Source of the DNA: Eubacteriales bacterium
GTDB taxonomy: Bacteria; Bacillota; Clostridia; Christensenellales; CAG-138
Length of the DNA: 48,382 bases
NCBI GenBank assembly: GCA_021373115.1
Contig: JAJFTI010000033.1
Location: forward strand, 1-48,382
Direction: 5' to 3'
Shown here: one piece after another, positions 44,824 through 48,382 of the stretch
Numbering within the stretch: position 1 is the stretch's first letter
How the letters are laid out: every line of letters begins with the position of its first letter
Position numbers and translations under genes: made by a program
The notes under the pieces: generated by a model
Told to the model about the DNA's origin: nothing
Database searches by the model: none
What the model saw: the letters and a program-made list of their open reading frames with translations, nothing else

Positions 44824-46188
44824 TTAGAAGGAATTGCGATCTTCATTCTCCACGTTTACGTTATTATCAGACGAGTTGCCCGTGCGAAGTGAAAGCGTAT
44901 AATAGAAACTGCTTTCAAGTTTAAAGAGCACGCTATTCTCTAAGCCGCTATTTAATACGCTATACGTACCTTCGTCCCCAAAGAGATCATCCGGCCCGAA
45001 CCAGTTGTCACCGTAGGCATATTTGATGCAATATTCTCCGGCAGGCAACCAGATTTTTGCTTGCGTGTTACTGCCAATGGCAACCGCACTCACAAGATCG
45101 TTTTTCAAAGAATAAATTTTGATATAGCTTTTACTGATCTCATCGTCTGGCGTGCGAATGGCAAGGGAACACGAGTTCGTTTTGTAGTCTTCGTTATGAT
45201 AGACTTCACCTGTTTCCGGAAACGGCTGAATGCAGTCTTTCGCGCGTGCTTCCGCATCCTTGAAGTAGGATATCCCCGCGTATCTTGTATAAGCGTCATA
45301 ATAATCGCCTGAGGTATAGAATGCTTCCGCCTCGATATAGGTGAGTGCCGTATGACAATCGAGGATCTTACCTTCAATCAAAGGATCCAACCCCCCCAAT
45401 AATAAGGATCGATAGATGATTAATGCGGCTTCAAAATTTCCCCGTTCATACAGCGCGTCTGCCTCGGCGGTTCGAAGGATTCTATCGCACTCATCGGCTT
45501 TCGCTATTGCATCGCTAAACGCTCCCAACGAAGAAAAAATGTCCTTTGCCCCCTGAAAATCCCCCGCGGTATAAAGGTCAAGCGCATTGATATAGGTCAG
45601 CTCGTTCTGACAGCGTTTTACCTGTTCCGGAGCATCCTGAAAATCGCCAAGAGCGGCAAATGCATCTGCCGCGTCTTGATATTTTTCCGAATCGACAAGC
45701 GCAAGCGCCGCCGTATAGCGCACCATGTTCGCGCTATAGTCTTCCAGAAGCGGTGAGTCATCAAACTTTTTCAGTCCGGCAAATACGATCTGCGCTTCGG
45801 CATATTTGCCTGCCTCCAAAAGGGTTACTCCTTCGTTATAGCGGCGCTGTTTTCCATTATGGACGCTCAGCAGAATCAAGCCCGCGCAAAGCACGAGCGC
45901 AAGCGCTCCTGCAGCAGGAATGAGTAGTCTCTTTTTTAATTTTAGCCCATGCGGCGGAGCATCCGTTTTGATTTCCTCATTGTTGTCTACCGTCGCATCC
46001 GGCTGCGCTGTTCGATTCTCTGGAATTGTATCGGCGATCTCCGTCGATGCCTCTGTTTCTTTTTCGGTAATCTCCGCAGTTTGCTCCGGCGATGCGGATG
46101 CCATTGCAAAATCGGATATGCGTTTCCCGCAGGCTGGACAAAAACTCTCACCTTCCGGAGCATTGACCCCACAAGATTGGCAGACCAT
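44824..46188 (-). CDS. zinc-ribbon membrane protein with TPR-like repeats
   Basis: From the ATG at 46188 (eight bases after AGGAGG; the ATG at 46194 has only two) the product is 454 residues. An N-terminal zinc ribbon (CQSC and CPAC) is followed by a Glu/Thr-rich segment and one membrane helix (LLIPAAGALALVLCAGLILL, about 93-112). Then come six to seven TPR-like repeats of about 45 residues (YNEGVTLLEAGKYAEAQ, DALYERGNFEAALIIYR) and a C-terminal beta-rich domain. Such proteins are common in Clostridia, with unclear roles. The repeats are predicted outside the cytoplasm. Confidence 0.85.
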   Translation of the reverse strand: MVCQSCGVNAPEGESFCPACGKRISDFAMASASPEQTAEITEKETEASTEIADTIPENRTAQPDATVDNNEEIKTDAPPHGLKLKKRLLIPAAGALALVLCAGLILLSVHNGKQRRYNEGVTLLEAGKYAEAQIVFAGLKKFDDSPLLEDYSANMVRYTAALALVDSEKYQDAADAFAALGDFQDAPEQVKRCQNELTYINALDLYTAGDFQGAKDIFSSLGAFSDAIAKADECDRILRTAEADALYERGNFEAALIIYRSLLLGGLDPLIEGKILDCHTALTYIEAEAFYTSGDYYDAYTRYAGISYFKDAEARAKDCIQPFPETGEVYHNEDYKTNSCSLAIRTPDDEISKSYIKIYSLKNDLVSAVAIGSNTQAKIWLPAGEYCIKYAYGDNWFGPDDLFGDEGTYSVLNSGLENSVLFKLESSFYYTLSLRTGNSSDNNVNVENEDRNSF

Positions 46189-46233
46189 ATCCATAACCTC
46201 CTATTTATTTGCGTTGGCAAAGATAATACCTTT

Positions 46234-46263
46234 ATTCTACAGTTGATTACATGGTATCGTCAA
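46234..46263 (-). promoter_or_regulatory. promoter of the zinc-ribbon/TPR gene
   Basis: On the minus strand TTGACG (46263-46258), an 18-base spacer and TAGAAT (46239-46234) are present about 45 bases ahead of the start codon. Confidence 0.55.
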
Positions 46264-46458
46264 TAATTGTTGTTGTATGTTTTTGATGTAGTTAAGTTCT
46301 TCAACCGCGCGCTTCGCTGTATCCCTTGTTAGTTAATAGTTATTTTTATTACGACTATCAAAAACAGCAAAACATTATGTGCTCATAGCATACCTCTAAT
46401 CTTTTTCGTATACGCTATTTCATTTTATATATAAATCAATCATCGTACGCCATAAATA

Positions 46459-46572
46459 TCAATCGCTCCATTTCTCTGCTGATGATAAAAGCGTTCCATC
46501 TGGAAGAAACGCAATACCTGTGATTGTGATGTGATTGTCTGTGTGTTTGTAACCTGCTTTCCAAAATTGTAG
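46459..46572 (-). pseudogene. remnant of a WD40-repeat gene
   Basis: A 37-codon minus-strand stretch, closed by stop codons on both sides, encodes HTDNHITITGIAFLPDGTLL and ends in SSAEKWSD. That is one clear WD40 repeat, close in style to the repeats in the kinase gene at 20657. No start codon or ribosome binding site is seen, so it is a fragment of a decayed gene. Confidence 0.6.
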
Positions 46573-46727
46573 CTAATCCGTTTTTGGGGTTTGATCAAGG
46601 GAATCCTTTAGTATACGAAAATTATTAAAGCAACATCCTCAAAAAGCGTGCGAAGTCTTTGATAATGATGACGAATTTCATGATTTGGCGAGTGGATACT
46701 GTATATAGATCTACATTTTTTCCATTT

Positions 46728-46918
46728 GTTGGATAATCACCCATTGAATACCCGTTTGTCGAGTCAGGGTAAAGACAGCCGTTAAACTCTATTGGCGGGT
46801 ATTTTCGTACGCACCCGACAAATGGGAGAAAACAAAAAGCCGCCGAAAAGCCATGAAATCAAGATCTTTTTAACGGCTGGAGTGTGCAAAATATAAACGC
46901 CAACTTCGATACGTATTG
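46728..46918. repeat. dispersed repeat of about 190 bp, copy 2
   Basis: This is the second copy of the repeat at 43508-43700, in the same orientation. The right end is almost identical until 46918, where the match stops in the middle of the hairpin, which suggests truncation or recombination there. Confidence 0.85.
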
Positions 46919-47072
46919 GATTGGCTACACTAAACCGTACAGAAAAGATAGGATCTCCGTCCGGTATCCCTTTACAATGGGTTCAAAAACGATATCAGTC
47001 GAGTATAAACCTGATTATGTTCTCCTAATGTAGAGCGCGCGGATAAATCCGTACGCTCTACAATTCGCGCTA

Positions 47073-48242
47073 CTAAACATCGAGGATGCAGTAGCCATCC
47101 TGTAATTCGCTGCCGTACCCCGAAGCCCAGCCTGACTGCCCGCATTTCGTACATTCATAAGTCGAAAGGCTAACCTCGCCGGTGTCTTCGCTGGATACCT
47201 CCTTGTAATCATGATCGTATAATCCGATTCCACAGACAGCGCATTTTTTCAGGCATGTTCCTGTTTTGATCCACTTATGCTCGTCCTTTTTGCAAATAAG
47301 CCCCGCTTTTTCCATCGCTTTGATACGAACCTCCGTGGACTTGGCATTATGTGCGACATCGACAAGCAAGGCGCGGTCATCCAGATTTTTAACGGCATCC
47401 AACAGCGGTTCGCTTCCTGAATGAACATATCTCATGTTTTCCGGGTAGAAATCCTGTTTAGCGATATAGGCGAAAGCCTCCTGCGCAACGGACCGATCCG
47501 CCAGCCTCTCTGCCGCAGAAAGGCAAACAAAACCGTTGTGCTTTTCCATCTTTACGATTTCGGTAAGCGCAGCCTGATCGGTCAGTTTTTCTACCGCCGT
47601 ACTGCGCACCTTGGTATTCGAGTCGAACTTCGCAATGTCGGCAAGAACGGACTGAACCGTCAGTTTATTCACAACCTCCATTCGGGCATGCTCTGAGCCG
47701 ATGCTGCCGATAACAGCGGCGAGCAGCGCTTGGTCGTTCAGCTTGCAGAGAGCCGCATATTGCACGTCGGAGCTCTTGGTATGCTTTATAATAACCTCTG
47801 CAAGCAACGTTTGGTCGTATAACTTTTCAATCGCTTTTTCGGCGACAAGCCTGTCTTTGGCGTTTATCGCAATAGCAGCAAATGCCGTTTGCTCACTCAC
47901 CTGTGCGAATTCGCTTTCACATTCGCGCCATTCATGGCTGTTGATTACGAAATCTACACGGTTTTTCTCAACGAGCGTTTGTTTTTCCTTTTGGTCATGC
48001 AACCTTTCGGTGGCTCTCATGCGAACCATTACATTCAGGCAGTTCTTTGCCACATCCGCATATATACTTTGCGCAAGGTCAAGGTCATCCAACTTATCCG
48101 CAGCTTCAATACGGACATATCCTGTTTTGCTGCCCTCCGTATTTGCAATTCTCGCAAGAATCGTTTGATCGGTTAATTTTTCAAAAGCTTTGCTGTAAAG
48201 CCTCCAATCATAAACATTCGTAATAACTTGGGCTAGGGCATC
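47073..48242 (-). pseudogene. HEAT-like repeat protein, 5' end lost to an IS3-family insertion
   Basis: The reading frame is open on the minus strand from 48242 at the insertion-element boundary, through 390 codons, without an ATG at its 5' end. It encodes repeats of about 25 residues of the type L-x-D-Q-x-x-L-A-x-I-A-x-x-x-(T/S)-x-x-x-V-R-x-x-A-x-x-K-L, like HEAT or leucine-rich variant repeats. It ends with two cysteine pairs (CLKKCAVC and CTKC, probably zinc-binding). TTG at 48092 is the first possible start codon in the window, but the repeat pattern clearly continues upstream, so the native start has been cut off. Confidence 0.75.
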
Positions 48243-48382
48243 TGACCTGCTCCCCGAAAAAGTAGTCCACCTAAAAAGATAGAAAATGATAAACTGAGAA
48301 AAAGGAAAAGGTGGACAAAATGAAGAAGAGTAATTACACAGAGGAGCAGATCGCCTTTGCGTTGAAGCAGGCGGAGCTGGGC
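48243..48382 (+). mobile_element. IS3-family insertion sequence, left end, incomplete
   Basis: The terminal sequence begins TGACCTGCTCCCCG at 48243, which I judge to be the left inverted repeat of an IS3-type element. The first transposase gene starts at 48320. The element runs past the right edge of the window. Confidence 0.8.
48320..48382 (+). CDS. IS3-family transposase OrfA, partial (5' end only)
   Basis: Twenty-one codons are seen, encoding MKKSNYTEEQIAFALKQAEL and one more residue. This is the typical start of the OrfA helix-turn-helix transposase subunit of IS3-family elements. AAGGAAAAGG stands ahead of the ATG. The rest lies outside the window. Confidence 0.88.
   Translation, partial: MKKSNYTEEQIAFALKQAELG

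Larger units (their letters stand above)
46264..47072. other. intergenic region with a gene remnant and the second repeat copy
   Basis: Beyond the WD40 remnant (46459-46572) and the repeat copy (46728-46918) I see no gene here. Confidence 0.5.

Noticed and set aside
1..48382. CRISPR array, integrase, phage structural genes or replication origin
   Set aside because: I found no regularly spaced short repeats, recombinase motifs, phage genes or DnaA-box clusters.

Overview
The window most likely comes from an anaerobic member of the Clostridia (Firmicutes), perhaps a Christensenellales- or Oscillospiraceae-like gut or fermenter bacterium. The reasons are strong AGGAGG-type ribosome binding sites, a butyrate-kinase/phosphotransbutyrylase fermentation operon, indolepyruvate:ferredoxin oxidoreductase, a TupABC tungstate importer and a ydaO-type c-di-AMP riboswitch. 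The species assignment is inference. Bases 1 to about 39,000 are GC-rich. The part from about 40,000 to the right edge is visibly AT-richer, carries a dispersed repeat, gene remnants and an insertion sequence, and looks like accessory DNA.

Layout. (1) 494-6168, plus strand: buk, ptb, iorA, iorB and an aminotransferase form one operon that reads as a complete amino-acid fermentation route: transamination, ferredoxin-linked oxidative decarboxylation to an acyl-CoA, then acyl phosphate and ATP. A bidirectional terminator separates it from (2) 6224-8810, minus strand: tupC, tupB and tupA behind a candidate molybdenum/tungsten-cofactor riboswitch; the TupA protein appears circularly permuted. (3) 8984-11336, minus: a TetR-controlled redox operon with two four-helix b-cytochrome-like membrane proteins, one fused to an FMN-binding domain, and a flavodoxin. 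(4) 11396-16077: an RCC1-like membrane protein, a small acidic protein and a CopA copper ATPase.

(5) 16371-37210, minus: the central feature of the window, a run of twelve co-directional, tightly packed genes. In transcription order these are an FHA-zinc-finger-Ser/Thr kinase, a PP2C phosphatase, a ClpB-like AAA+ protein with a degenerate first ATPase site, a second kinase, a GrpE-like protein, an extended Hsp70, a zinc-ribbon/TPR protein, a large unknown membrane protein, a kinase fused to WD40 repeats, a Clp-AAA/receiver-like/FtsH-protease fusion, and two small paralogous helical proteins. An XRE-type regulator gene lies just upstream. It reads as a phosphorylation-controlled chaperone, unfoldase and protease machine, and I do not recognise it as a described system. 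A shared upstream element (TGCAACTTT, 28 bases before a -10 box) precedes the kinase operon, the last small paralogue, the 99-residue acidic protein at 13321 and an unseen leftward transcript at the left edge, suggesting one regulon.

(6) 39099-48382: a GT2 glycosyltransferase; a c-di-AMP riboswitch with terminator and anti-terminator ahead of a nucleotidyltransferase-aminotransferase fusion and a CDP-alcohol phosphatidyltransferase (probable phospholipid head-group pathway); a CARDB lipoprotein; a zinc-ribbon/TPR membrane protein; a two-copy repeat of about 190 bp; a WD40 gene remnant; and a HEAT-like repeat gene whose 5' end is cut by an IS3-family element running off the right edge.
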